Source: Mantis religiosa
Taxonomy: Eukaryota; Arthropoda; Insecta; Mantodea; Mantidae
DNA length: 64,000 nucleotides
Direction: 5' to 3'
Assembly: GCA_030765055.1 (NCBI GenBank)
Contig: JAUKNK010000152.1
Coordinates: 2,027,501 to 2,091,500 of the forward strand
Position 1 is the stretch's first letter, and every line of letters starts with the position of its first letter. A program made the translations under genes and the position numbers. Of this stretch, positions 40,481-54,745 are shown one piece after another. The notes below the pieces were generated by a model. The model worked only from the letters and a program-made list of their open reading frames with translations, was not told where the DNA came from and did not search any database.

Positions 40481-43400
40481 GAGACCCGGACTCAACAAAT
40501 ATTAGATCGGAACCTGCAAAGATGTAATAACTAAAGGAAGATCGGTAGAACGACAAAGAGAGACCCGGACTCAACAAATATTAGATCGGAACGTGCAAAG
40601 ATATAATAACTAAAGGAAGATCGGTAGAAAGACAAAGAGAGACCCAGACTGAACTGATATTAGATCGGAACGTGCAAAGATATAATAACTAAAGGAAGAT
40701 CGGTAGAAAGACAAAGAGAGACCCGGACTGAACTGATATTAGATCGGATCGAGCAATGATTTAATAACTAAAGGAATATCGGTAGAACGACAAAGAGAGA
40801 CCCGGACTCAACAAATATTAGATCGGAACGTGCTAAGATGTAATAACTAAAGGAAGATCGGTAGAATGACAAAGAGAGATCCGGACTCAACAAATATTAG
40901 ATCGGAACCTGCAAAGATGTAATAACTAAAGGAAGATCGGTAGAACGACAAAGAGAGACCCGGACTCAACAAATATTAGATCGGAACGTGCAAAGATGTA
41001 ATAACTAAAGGAAGATCGGTAGAACGACAAAGAGAGACCCGGACTCAACAAATATTAAATCGGAACGAGCAAAGCTGTAATAACTAAAGGAAGATTGGTA
41101 GAAAGACAAAGAGAGATCCGGACTGAACAGGTATTAGATCCGAACGTGCAAAGATATAATAACTAAAGGAAGATCGGTAGAAAGACAAAGTGAGATCCGG
41201 ACTGAACAGATATTAGATCGGAACGAGCAAAGATATAATAACTAAAGAGAGATCGGTAGAAAGACAAACAGAGATCCGGACTGAACAAATATTATATCGG
41301 AACGAGCAAAGATATAATAACTAAGGAAGATCGGTAGAAAGACAAACAGAGATCCGGACTGAGCAAATATTAGATCGGAACGTGCAAAGATATAATTACT
41401 AAAGGAAGATCGGTAGAAAGACAAACAGAGATCCAGACTGAACAAATATTAGATCGGAACGAGCAAAGATGTAATAACTAAAGGAAGATCGGTAGAAAGA
41501 CAAAGAGAGACCCGGACTGAACAAATACTAGATCGGAACGTGCAAAGATATAATAACTAAAGGAAGATCGGTAGAAAGACAAAGAGAGATCCGGACTGAA
41601 CTGATATTAGATCGGAACGTGCAAAGATATAATAACTAAGGGAAGATCGGTAGAAAGACAAAGAGAGATCCGGACTGAACAAATATTAGATCGGAACGAG
41701 CAAAGATATAATAACTAAGGGAAGATCGGTAGAAAGACAAAGAGAGATCCGGACTGAACAAATATTAGATCGGAACGTGCAAAGATATAATAACTAAAGG
41801 AAGATCGGTAGAAAGACAAAGAGAGATCCGGACTGAACTGATATTAGATCGGAACGTGCAAAGATATAATAACTAAGGGAAGATCGGTAGAAAGACAAAG
41901 AGAGATCCAGACTGAACAAATATTAGATCGGAACGTGCAAAGATATAATAACTAAAGGAAGATCGGTAGAAAGACAAAGAGAGATCCGGACTGAACTGAT
42001 ATTAGATCGGAACGTGCAAAGATATAATAACTAAGGGAAGATCGGTAGAAAGACAAAGAGAGATCCGGACTGAACAAATATTAGATCGGAAGGTGCAAAG
42101 ATATAATAACTAAAGGAAGATCGGTAGAAAGACAAAGAGAGACCCGGACTGAACAAATATTAGATCGGAACGTGCAAAGATATAATAACTAAAGGAAGAT
42201 CGGTAGAAAGAAAAAGAGAGATCCGGACTGAACAAATATTAGATCGGAACGAGCAAAGATATAAAAACCAAAGGAAGATCGGTAGAAAGACAACGAGAGA
42301 TCCGGACTGAACTGATATTAGATCGGAACGTGCAAAGATATAATAACTAAAGGAAGATCGGTAGAAAGACAAAGAGAGATCCGGAGTGAACAAATATTGG
42401 ATCGGAACGTGCAAAGATATAATAACTAAAGGAAGATCGGTAGAAAGACAAAGAGAGACCCGGACTGAACTGATATTAGATCGGAACGTGCAAAGATATA
42501 ATAACTAAAGGAAGATCGGTAGAAAGACAAAGAGAGACCCAGACTGAACTGATATTAGATCGGAACGTGCAAAGATATAATAACTAAAGGAAGATGGTAG
42601 AAAGACAAAGAGAGATCCGGAGTGAACAAATATTGGATCGGAACGTGCAAAGATATAATAACTAAAGGAAGATCGGTAGAAAGACAAAGAGAGACCCGGA
42701 CTGAACTGATATTAGATTGCAACGTGCAAAGATATAATAACTAAAGGAAGATCGGTAGAAAGACAAAGAGAGACCCGGACTGAACTGATATTAGATCGGA
42801 ACGTGCAAAGATATAATAACTAAAGGAAGATCGGTAGAAAGACAAAGAGAGACCCAGACTGAACTGATATTAGATCGGAACGTGCAAAGATATAATAACT
42901 AAAGGAAGATCGGTAGAAAGACAAAGAGAGACCCGGACTGAACTGATATTAGATCGGAACGTGCAAAGATATAATAACTAAAGGAAGATCGGTAGAAAGA
43001 CAAAGAGAGACCCGGACTGAACTGATATTAGATCGGAACGTGCAAAGATATAATAACTAAAGGAAGATCGGTAGAAAGACAAAGAGAGACCCAGACTGAA
43101 CTGATATTAGATCGGAACGTGCAAAGATATAATAACTAAAGGAAGATCGGTAGAAAGACAAAGAGAGACCCGGACTGAACTGATATTAGATCGGAACGTG
43201 CAAAGATATAATAACTAAAGGAAGATCGGTAGAAAGACAAAGAGAGACCCAGACTGAACTGATATTAGATCGGAACGTGCAAAGATATAATAACTAAAGG
43301 AAGATCGGTAGAGAGACAAAGAGAGACCCGGACTGAACTGATATTAGATCGGAACGTGCAAAGATATAATAACTAAAGGAAGATCGGTAGAAAGGCAAAG

Positions 43401-46400
43401 AGAGACCCGGACTGAACTGATATTAGATCGGAGCGTGCAAAGATATAATAACTAAAGGAAGATCGGTAGAAAGACAAAGAGAGACCCAGACTGAACTGAT
43501 ATTAGATCGGAACGTGCAAAGATATAATAACTAAAGGAAGATCGGTAGAAAGACAAAGAGAGACCCGGACTGAACTGATATTCGATCGGAACGTGCAAAG
43601 ATATTATAACTAAAGGAAGATCGGTAGAAAGACAAAGAGAGACCCGGACTGAACAAATATTAGATCGGAACGTGCAAAGATATAATAACTAAAGGAAGAT
43701 CGGTAGAAAGACAAAGAGAGACCCAGACTGAACTGATATTAGATCGGAACGTGCAAAGATATAATAACTAAAGGAAGATCGGTGGAAAGACAAAGAGAGA
43801 CCCGGACTGAACTGATATTAGATCGGAACGTGCAAAGATATAATAACTAAAGGAAGATCGGTAGAAAGACAAAGAGAGACCCAGACTGAACAAATATTAG
43901 ATCGGAACGAGCAAAGCTATAATAACTAAAGGAAGATCGGTAGAAAGACAAAGAGAGACCCGGACTGAACATATATTAGATCGGAACGTGCAAAGATATA
44001 ATAACTAAAGGAAGATCGGTAGAAAGACAAAGAGAGACCCGGACTGAACAAATATTAGATCGGAACGTGCAAAGATATAATAACTAAAGGAAGATCGGTA
44101 GAAAGACAAAGAGAGACCCAGACTGAACAAATATTAGATCGGAACGAGCAAAGCTATAATAACTAAAGGAAGATCGGTAGAAAGACAAAGAGAGAACCGG
44201 ACTGAACTGATATTAGATCGGAACGTGCAAAGATATAATAACTAAAGGAAGATCGGTAGAAAGACGAAGAGAGATCCGGACTGAACTGATATTAGATTGG
44301 AACGTGCAAAGATATAATAACTAAAGGAAGATCGGTAGAAAGACAAAGAGAGATCCGGACTGAACAAATATTAGATCGGAACGTGCAAAGATATAATAAC
44401 TAAAGGAAGATCGGTAGAAAGACAATGAGAGATCCGGACTGAACTGATATTAGATCGGAACGTGCAAAGATATAATAACTAAAGGAAGATCCGTAGAAAG
44501 AAAAAGAGAGACCCGGACTGAACAAATATTAGATCGGAACGAGCAAAGATATAAAAACCAAAGGAAGATCGGTAGAAAGACAAAGAGAGATCCGGACTGA
44601 ACTGATATTAGATCGGAACGTGCAAAGATATAATAACTAAAGGAAGATCGGTAAAAAGACAAAGAGAGATCCGGAGTGAACAAATATTAGATCGGAACGT
44701 GCAAAGATATAATAACTAAAGGAAGATCAGTAGAAAGACAAAGAGAGACCCGGACTCAACAAATATTAGATCGGAACCTGCAAAGATGTAATAACTAAAG
44801 GAAGATCGGTAGAACGACAAAGAGAGACCCGGACTCAACAAATATTAGATCGGAACGTGCAAAGATGTAATAACTAAAGGAAGATCGGTAGAACGACAAA
44901 GAGAGACCCGGACTGAACTGATATTAGATCGGATCGAGCAATGATTTAATAACTAAAGGAAGATCGGTAGAACGACAAAGAGGGACCCGGACTCAACAAA
45001 TATTAGATCGGAACGTGCTAAGATGTAATAACTAAAGGAAGATCGGTAGAATGACAAAGAGAGATCCGGACTCAACAAATATTAGATCGGAACCTGCAAA
45101 GATGTAATAACTAAAGGAAGATCGGTAGAACGACAAAGAGAGACCCGGACTCAACAAATATTAGATCGGAACGTGCAAAGATGTAATAACTAAAGGAAGA
45201 TCGGTAGAACGACAAAGAGAGACCCGGACTCAACAAATATTAAATCGGAACGAGCAAAGCTGTAATAACTAAAGGAAGATTGGTAGAAAGACAAAGAGAG
45301 ATCCGGACTGAACAAATATTAGATCGGAACGAGCAAAGTTATAATAACTAAGGGAAGATCGGTGGAAAGACAAAGAGAGATCCGGACTGAACAAATATTA
45401 GATCGGAACGAGCAAAGATATAATAACTACAGGAAGATCGGTGGAAAGACAAAGAGAGACCCGGACTGAACAAATATTAGATCGGAACGAGCAAAGATAT
45501 AATAACTAAGGGAAGATCGGTAGAAAGACAAAGAGAGATCCGGACTGAACTAATATTAGATCTGAACAAGCAAAGATATAATAAATAAAGGAAGATCGGT
45601 AGAACGACAAAGAGAGATCCGGACTGAACTGATATTAGATCGGAACGAGCAAAGATGTAATAACTAAAGGAAGATCGGTAGAAAGACAAAGAGAGATCCG
45701 GACTGAACAAATATTAGATCGGAACGAGCAAAGTTATAATAACTAAGGGAAGATCGGTGGAAAGACAAAGAGAGATCCGGACTGAACAAATATTAGATCG
45801 GAACGAGCAAAGATATAATAACTACAGGAAGATCGGTGGAAAGACAAAGAGAGATCCGGACTGAACAAATATTACATGGGAACGAGCAAAGATATAATAA
45901 CTAAAGGAAGATCGGTAGAAAGACAAAGAGAGATCCGGGCTGAACAAATATTAGATCGGAACGAGCAAAGATATAATAACTAAAGGAAGATCGTTAGAAA
46001 GACAAAGAGAGATCCGGACTGAACAAATATTAGATCGGAATGAGCAAAGATATAATAACTACAGGAAGATAAGTTGAAAGACAAAGAGAGATCCGGATTG
46101 AACAAATATTAGATCGGAACGAGCAAAGATATAATAACTAAAGGAAGATCGGTAGAAAGACAAAGAGAGATCCGGACTGAACAAATATTAGATCGGAACG
46201 AGCAAAGATGTAATAACTAAAGGAAGATTGGTAGAAAGACAAACAGAGATCCGCACTGAACAAATATAAGATCGGAACGAGCAAAGCTGTAATAACTAAA
46301 GGAAGATCGGTAGAAAGACAAAGACAGATCCGGACTGAACAGGTATTAGATCCGAACGTGCAAAGATATAATAACTAAAGGAAGATCGGTAGAAAGACAA

Positions 46401-49400
46401 AGAGAGATCCGGACTGAACAAATATAAGATCGGAACGAGCAAAGATATAATAACCAAAGGAAGATCGGTAGAAAGACAAAGAGAGACCCGGACTGAACAA
46501 ATATTAGATCGGAACGAGCAAAGATATAATAACCAAAGGGAGATCGGTAGAAAGACAAAGAGAGATCCGGACTGAACAAATATAAGATCGGAACGAGCAA
46601 AGATATAATAACCAAAGGAAGATCGGTAGAAAGACAAAGAGAGATCCGGACTGAACTGATATTAGATCGGAAGGAGCAAAAATATAATAACTAAAGGAAG
46701 ATCGGTAGAAAGACAAAGAGAGATCAGGACTGAACAAATATTAGATCGGAACGAGCAAAGATATAATAACTAAAGGAAGATCGGTGGAAAGACAAAGAGA
46801 GATCCGGACTGAATAAATATTAGATCGGAACGAGCAAACATATAATAACTAAAGGAAGATCGGTGGAAAGACAAAGAGAGATCCGGACTGAACAAATATT
46901 AGATCGGAACGAGCAAAGATATAGTAACTAAAGGAAGATCGGTAGAAAGACAAAGAGAGACCCGGACTGAACAGATATTAGATCGGAACGAGCAAAGATA
47001 TAATAACTAAAGGAAATCGGTAGAGAGACAAAGAGAGATCCGGACTGAACAAATATTAGATCGGAACGAGCAAAGATGTAATAAATAAAGGAAGATCGGT
47101 AGAAAGACAAAGAGAGACCCGGACTGAACTGATATTAGATCGGAACGAGCAATGATATAATAACTAAAGGAGGATCGGTAGAACGACAAAGAGAGATCCG
47201 GACTGAACAAATATTAGATCGGAACGTGCAAAGATATAATAACTAAAGGAAGATCGGTAGAAAGACAAAGAGAGATCCGGACTGAACAAATATTAGATCG
47301 GAACGAGCAAAGATATAATAACTAAAGGAAGATCAGTAGAAAGACAAAGAGAGACCCGGACTGAACAAATATTAGATCGGAACGAGCAAAGATATAATAA
47401 CTAAAGGAAGATCGGTAGAAAGACAAAGAGAGATCCGGACTGAACAAATATTAGTTCGGAACAAGCAAAGATATAATAACTAAAGGAAAATCGGTAGAAA
47501 GACAAAGAGAGATCCGGACTGAACAAATATTAGATCGGAACGAGCAAAGATATAATAACTAAAGGAAGATCGGTAGAAAGACAAAGAGAGACCCGGACTG
47601 AACAAATATTAGATCGGAACGAGCAAAGATATAATAACTAAAGGAAGATCGGTAGAAAGACAAAGAGAGACCCGGACTGAACAAATATTAGATCGGAACG
47701 AGCAAAGATATAATAACTAAAGGAAGATCGGTAGAAAGACAAAGAGAGACCCGGACTGAACAAATATTAGATCGGAACGAGCAAAGATATAATAACTAAG
47801 GGAAGATCGGTAGAAAGACAAAGAGAGATCCGGACTGAACAAATATTAGATCGGAACCAGCAAAGATATAATAACTAAAGGAAGATCGGTGGAAAGACAA
47901 AGAGAGACCCGGACTGAACAAATATTAGATCGGAACGAGCTAAGATATAATTACTAAAGGAAGATCGGTAGAAAGACAAAGAGAGATCCGGTTTGAACAA
48001 ATATTAGATCGGAACGAGCAAAGATATAATAACTAAAGGAAGATCGGTAGAAAGACAAAGAGAGATCCGGACTGAACAAATATTAGATCGGAACGAGCAA
48101 AGATATAATAACTACAGGAAGATAAGTTGAAAGACAAAGAGAGATCCGGACTGAACAAATATTAGATCTGAACGAGCAAAGATATAATAACTAAAGGAAG
48201 ATTGGTAGAAAGACAAAGAGAGATCCGGACTGAACAGATATTAGATCGGAACGAGCAAAGATGTACTAACTAAAGGAAGATTGGTAGTAAGACAAACAGA
48301 GATCCGCACTGAACAAATATAAGATCGGAACGAGCAAAGCTGTAATAACTAAAGGAAGATTGGTAGAAAGACAAACAGAGATCCGGACTGAACAAATATT
48401 AGATCGGATCGAGCAAAGATATAATAACTACAGGAAGATAAGTTGAAAGACAAAGAGAGATCCGGACTGAACAAATATAAGATCGGAACGAGCAAAGCTG
48501 TAATAACTAAAGGAAGATTGGTAGAAAGACAAAGAAAGACCCGGACTGAACAGGTATTAGATCCGAACGTGCAAAGATATAATAACTAAAGGAAGATTGG
48601 TGGAAAGACAAAGAGAGACCCGGACTGAACAGATATTAGATCCGAACGTGCAAAGATATAATAACTAAAGGAAGATGGGTAGAAAGGCAAAGAGAGATCC
48701 GGACAGAACAGGTATTAGATCCGAACGTGCAAAGACATAATAACTAAAGGAAGATCGGTAGAAAGACAAAGTGAGATCCGGACTGAACAGATATTAGATC
48801 GGAACGAGCAAAGATATAATAACTAAAGGAAGATCGGTAGAAAGACAAAGAGAGACCCGGACTGCACAAATATTATATCGGAACGAGCAAAGATATAATA
48901 ACAAAAGGAAGATCGGTAGAAAGACAAAGAGAGACCCGGACTGAACAAATATTAGATCGGAACGAGCAAAGATATAATAACCAAAGGAAGATCGGTAGAA
49001 AGACAAAGAGAGATCATGACTGAACAAATATAAGATCGGAACGAGCAAAGATATAATAACCAAAGGAAGATCGGTAGAAAGACAAAGAGAGATCCGGACT
49101 GAACTGATATTAGATCGGAAGGAGCAAATATATAATAACTAAAGGAAGACCGGTAGAAAGACAAAGAGAGGTAGGACTGAACAAATATAAGATCGGAACG
49201 AGCAAAGATATAATAACCAAAGGAAGATCGGTAGAAAGACAAAGAGAGACCCTGACTGAACAAATATTAGATCGGAACGAGCAAAGATATAATAACCAAA
49301 GGAAGATCGGTAGAAAGACAAAGAGAGACCCGGACTGAACAAATATTAGATTGGAACGAGCAAAGATATAATAACCAAAGGAAGATCGGTAGAAAGACAA

Positions 49401-49640
49401 AGAGAGATCCGGACTGAACAAATATAAGATCGGAACGAGCAAAGATATAATAACCAAAGGAAGATCGGTAGAAAGACAAAGAGAGATCCGGACTGAACTG
49501 ATATTAGATCGGAAGGAGCAAAAATATAATAACTAAAGGAAGATCGGTAGAAAGACAAAGAGAGGTCCGGACTGAACAAATATAAGATCGGAACGAGCAA
49601 AGATATAATAACCAAAGGAAGATCGGTAGAAAGACAAAGA
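40481..49640 (+). repeat. 9160-bp higher-order repeat, copy 3
   Basis: Matches copy 2 at the 9160-bp offset, including the derived G at 43313. It differs in a cluster of seven bases at 48421-48465 and in G at 48623 against T at 39463. After 49640 the match ends: CTGAACTGAT follows instead of CTCAACAAAT, so there is no fourth copy. Confidence 0.93.
48421..48465 (+). other. Probable gene-conversion patch within copy 3
   Basis: Within 45 bp this copy differs from copies 1 and 2 at seven positions (48421, 48431, 48440, 48441, 48444, 48455, 48465), while the flanks are identical. The replaced stretch reads ACTACAGGAAGATAAGTTG, which is the exact variant present four monomers (316 bp) upstream at about 48111. 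Clustered changes that all match a nearby donor are what short-tract conversion or a double exchange would leave. Sequencing or assembly error is the alternative. Confidence 0.75.
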
Positions 49641-52600
49641 GAGACCCGGACTGAACTGATATTAGATCGGAACGTGCAAAGATATAATAACTAAAGGAAG
49701 ATCGGTAGAAAGACAAAGAGAGACCCGGACTGAACTGATATTAGATCGGAACGTGCAAAGATATAATAACTAAAGGAAGTTCGGTAGAAAGACAAAGAGA
49801 GATCCGGACTGAACTGATATTAGATCGGAACGTGCAAAGATATAATAACTAAAGTAAGATCGGTAGAAAGACAAAGAGAGATCCGGACTGAACTGATATT
49901 AGATCGGAACGTGCAAAGATATTGTAACTAAACGAAGATCGGTAGAAAGACAAAGAGAGACCCGGACTGAACAAATATTAGATAGGAACGTGCCAAGATA
50001 TAATAACACAAGGAAGATCGGTAGAAAGACAAAGAGAGACCGGACTGAACAGGTATTAGATCCGAACGTGCAAAGATATAATAACTAAAGGAAGATCGGT
50101 AGAAAGACAAAGTGAGATCCGGACTGAACAAATATTAGATCGGAACGAGCAAAGATATAATAAGTAAAGGAAGAACGGTAGAAAGACAAACAGAGATCCG
50201 GACTGAACAAATATTATATCGGAACGAGCAAAGATATAATAACTAAGGAAGATCGGTAGAAAGACAAACAGAGATCCGGACTGAACAAATATTATATCGG
50301 AACGAGCAATGATATAATAACTAAGGAAGATCGGTAGAAAGACAAACAGAGATCCGGACTGAACAAATATTAGATCGGAACGAGCAAAGATATAATTACT
50401 AAAGGAAGATCGGTAGAAAGACAAACAGAGATCCAGACTGAACAAATATTAGATCGGAACGAGCAAAGATGTAATAACTAAAGGAAGATCGGTAGAAAGA
50501 CAAAGAGAGACCTGGAGTGAACAAATATTAGATCGGAACGAGCAAAGATATAATAACTAAGGGAAGATCGGTAGAAAGACAAAGAGAGATCCGGACTGAA
50601 CAAATATTAGATCGGAACGAGCAAAGATATAATAACTAAGGGAAGATCGGTAGAAAGACAAAGAGAGATCCGGTCTGAACAAATATTAGATAAGAACAAG
50701 CAAAGATATAATAACTAAAGGAAGATCGGTAGAAAGACAAAGAGAGACCCGGACTGAACAAATATTAGATCGGAACGAGCAAAGATATAATAACTAAAGG
50801 AAGATCGGTAGAAAGACAAAGAGAGACCCGGGCTGAACAAATATTAGATCGGAACGAGCAAAGATATAATAACTAAAGGAAGATCGGTAGAAAGACAAAG
50901 AGAGACCCGGACTGAACAAATATTAGATCGGAACGAGCAAAGATATAATAACTAAGGGAAGATCGGTAGAAAGACAAAGAGAGATCCGGACTGAACAAAT
51001 ATTAGATCGGAACAAGCAAAGATATAATAAATAAAGGAAGATCGGTAGAACGACAAAGAGAGATCCGGACTGAACTGATATTAGATCGGAACGAGCAAAG
51101 ATATAATAACTAAAGGAAGATCGGTAGAAAGACAAAGAGAGATCCGGACTGAACAAATATTAGATCGGAACGAGCAAAGTTATAATAACTAAGGGAAGAT
51201 CGGTGGAAAGACAAAGAGAGATCCGGACTGAACAAATATTAGATCGGAACGAGCAAAGATATAATAACTACAGGAAGATCGGTGGAAAGACAAAGAGAGA
51301 TCCGGACTGAACAAATATTACATCGGAACGAGCAAAGATATAATAACTAAAGGAAGATCGGTAGAAAGACAAAGAGAGACCCGGACTGAACAAATATTAG
51401 ATCGGAACGAGCAAAGATATAATAACTAAAGGAAGATCGGTAGAAAGACAAAGAGAGACCCGGACTGAACAAATATTAGATCGGAACGAGCAAAGATATA
51501 ATAACTAAGGGAAGATCGGTAGAGAGACAAGGAGAGATCCGGACTGAACAAATATTAGATCGGAACAAGCAAAGATATAACAAATAAAGGAAGATCGGTA
51601 GAACGACAAAGAGAGATCCGGACTGAACTGATATTAGATCGGAACGAGCAAAGATATAATAACTAAAGGAAGATCGTTAGAAAGACAAAGAGAGATCCGG
51701 ACTGAACAAACATTAGATCGGAACGAGCAAAGTTATAATAACTAAGGGAAGATCGGTGGAAAGACAAAGCGAGATCCGGACTGAACATATATTAGATCGG
51801 AACGAGCAAAGATATAATAACTACAGGAAGATCGGTGGAAAGACAAAGAGAGATCCGGACTGAACAAATATTACATCGGAACGAGCAAAGATATAATAAC
51901 TAAAGGAAGATCGGTAGAAAGACAAAGAGAGATCCGGGCTGAACAAATATTAGATCGGAACGAGCAAAGATATAATAACTAAAGGAAGATCGTTAGAAAG
52001 ACAAAGAGAGATCCGGACTGAACAAATATTAGATCGGAATGAGCAAAGATATAATAACTACAGGAAGATAAGTTGAAAGACAAAGAGAGATCCGGATTGA
52101 ACAAATATTAGATCGGAACGAGCAAAGGTATAATAACTAAAGGAAGATCTGTAGAAAGACAAAGAGAGATCCGGACAGAACAGATATTAGATCCGAACGA
52201 GCAAAGATATAATAACTAAAGGAAGATCGGTAGAAATACAAAGAGAGATCCGGACTGAACAGATATTAGATCAGAAGAGCAAAGATATAATGACGAAAAG
52301 AAGATCGGTAGAAAGACAAAGAGAGACCCTGACTGAACTGATATTAGATCGGAACGCACAAACATATAATAACTAAAGGAAGATTGGTAGAAAGACAAAG
52401 AGAGATCCGGACTGAACTGATATTTGATCGGAACGAGCAAAGATATAATATCTAAAGGAAGATCGGTAGAAAGAGAAAGAGAGATCCGGACTGAACTGAT
52501 GTTAGATCGGAACGAGCAAAGATATAATAACTAAAGGAAGATCGGTAGAAAGACAAAGAGAGACCCGGACTGCACAAATATTATATCGGAACGAGCAAAG

Positions 52601-54745
52601 ATATAATAACCAAAGGAAGATCGGTAGAAAGACAAAGAGAGACCCGGACTGAACAAATATTAGATCGGAACGAGCAAAGATATAATAACCAAAGGAAGAT
52701 CGGTAGAAAGACAAAGAGAGATCTTGACTGAACAAATATAAGATCGGAACGAGCAAAGATATAATAACCAAAGGAAGATCGGTAGAAAGACAAAGAGAGA
52801 TCCGGACTGAAATGATATTAGATCGGAAGGAGCAAATATATAATAACTAAAGGAAGATCGGTAGAAAGACAAAGAGAGATCCGGACTGAACAAATATTAG
52901 ATCGGAACGAGCAAAGTTATAATAACTAAGGGAAGATCGGTGGAAAGACAAAGAGAGATCCGGACTGAACAAATATTAGATCGGAACGAGCAAAGATATA
53001 ATAACTACAGGAAGATCGGTGGAAAGACAAAGAGAGATCCGGACTGAACAAATATTACATCGGAACGAGCAAAGATATAATAACTAAAGGAAGATCGGTA
53101 GAAAGACAAAGAGAGATCCGGACTGAACAAATATTAGATCGGAACGAGCAAAGTTATAATAACTAAGGGAAGATCGGTGGAAAGACAAAGAGAGATCCGG
53201 ACTGAGCAAATATTAGATCGGAACGAGCAAAGATATAATAACTACAGGAAGATCGGTGGAAAGACAAAGAGAGATCCGGACTGAACAAATATTACATCGG
53301 AACGAGCAAAGATATAATAACTAAAGGAAGATCGGTAGAAAGACAAAGAGAGATCCGGGCTGAACAAATATTAGATCGGAACGAGCAAAGATATAATAAC
53401 TAAAGGAAGATCGTTAGAAAGACAAAGAGAGATCCGGACTGAACAAATATTAGATCGGAATGAGCAAAGATATAATAACTACAGGAAGATAAGTTGAAAG
53501 ACAAAGAGAGATCCGGATTGAACAAATATTAGATCGGAACGAGCAAAGATATAATAACTAAAGGAAGATCGGTAGAAAGACAAAGAGAGATCCGGACTGA
53601 ACAAATATTAGATCGGAACGAGCAAAGATGTAATAACTAAAGGAAGATTGGTAGAAAGACAAACAGAGATCCGGACTGAACAGGTATTAGATCCGAACGT
53701 GCAAAGATATAATAACTAAAGGAAGATCGGTAGAAAGGCAAAGACAGATCCGGACTGAACAGGTATTAGATCCGAACGTGCAAAGATATAATAACTAAAG
53801 GAAGATCGGTAGAAAGACAAAGAGAGATCCGGACTGAACAGATATTAGATCGGAACGAGCAAAGATATAATAACTAAAGGAAGATCGGTAGAAAGACAAA
53901 GAGAGATCCGGACTGAACAGGTATTAGATCGGAACGAGCAAAGATATAATAACTAAAGGAAGATCGGTAGAAAGACAAAGAGAGATCCGGACTGAACAAA
54001 TATTAGATCGGAACGAGCAAAGATATAATAACTAAAGTAAGATCGGTAGAAAGACAAAGAGAGATCCGGACTGAACAAATATTAGATCGGAACGAGCAAA
54101 GATATAACTAAAGGAAGATCGGTAGAAAAGCAAAGAGAGATCCGGACTGAACAGATATTAGATAGGAACGAGCAAAGATGTAATAACTAAAGGAAGATCG
54201 GTAGAAAGACAAAGAGAGATCCGGACTGAACAAATATTAGATCGGAACGAGGAAAGATATAATAACTTAAGGAAGATCGTTAGAAAGACAAAGAGAGATC
54301 CAGACTGAACAAATATTAGATCGGAACGAGCAAAGATATAACTAAAGGAAGATCGGTAGAAAGACAAACAGAGATCCGGACTGAACAAATATTAGATCGG
54401 AACGAGCAAAGGTATAATAACTAAAGGAAGATCGGTAGAAAGACAAAGAGAGATCCGGACTGAACAGATATTAGATCTGAACGAGCAAAAATATAATAAG
54501 TAAAGTAAGATCGGTAGAACGACAAAGAGAGATCCGGACTCAACAGATATTAGATCCGAACGAGCAAAGATATAATAACTAAAGGAAGATCGGTAGAAAG
54601 ACAAAGAGAGGTCCGGACTTAACAGATATTAGATCCGAACGAGCAAAGATATAATAACTAAAGGAAGATCGGTACAAAGACAAAGAGAGACCCGGACTGA
54701 ACAAATATTAGATCGGAACGTGCAAAGATATAATAACTAAAGGAA

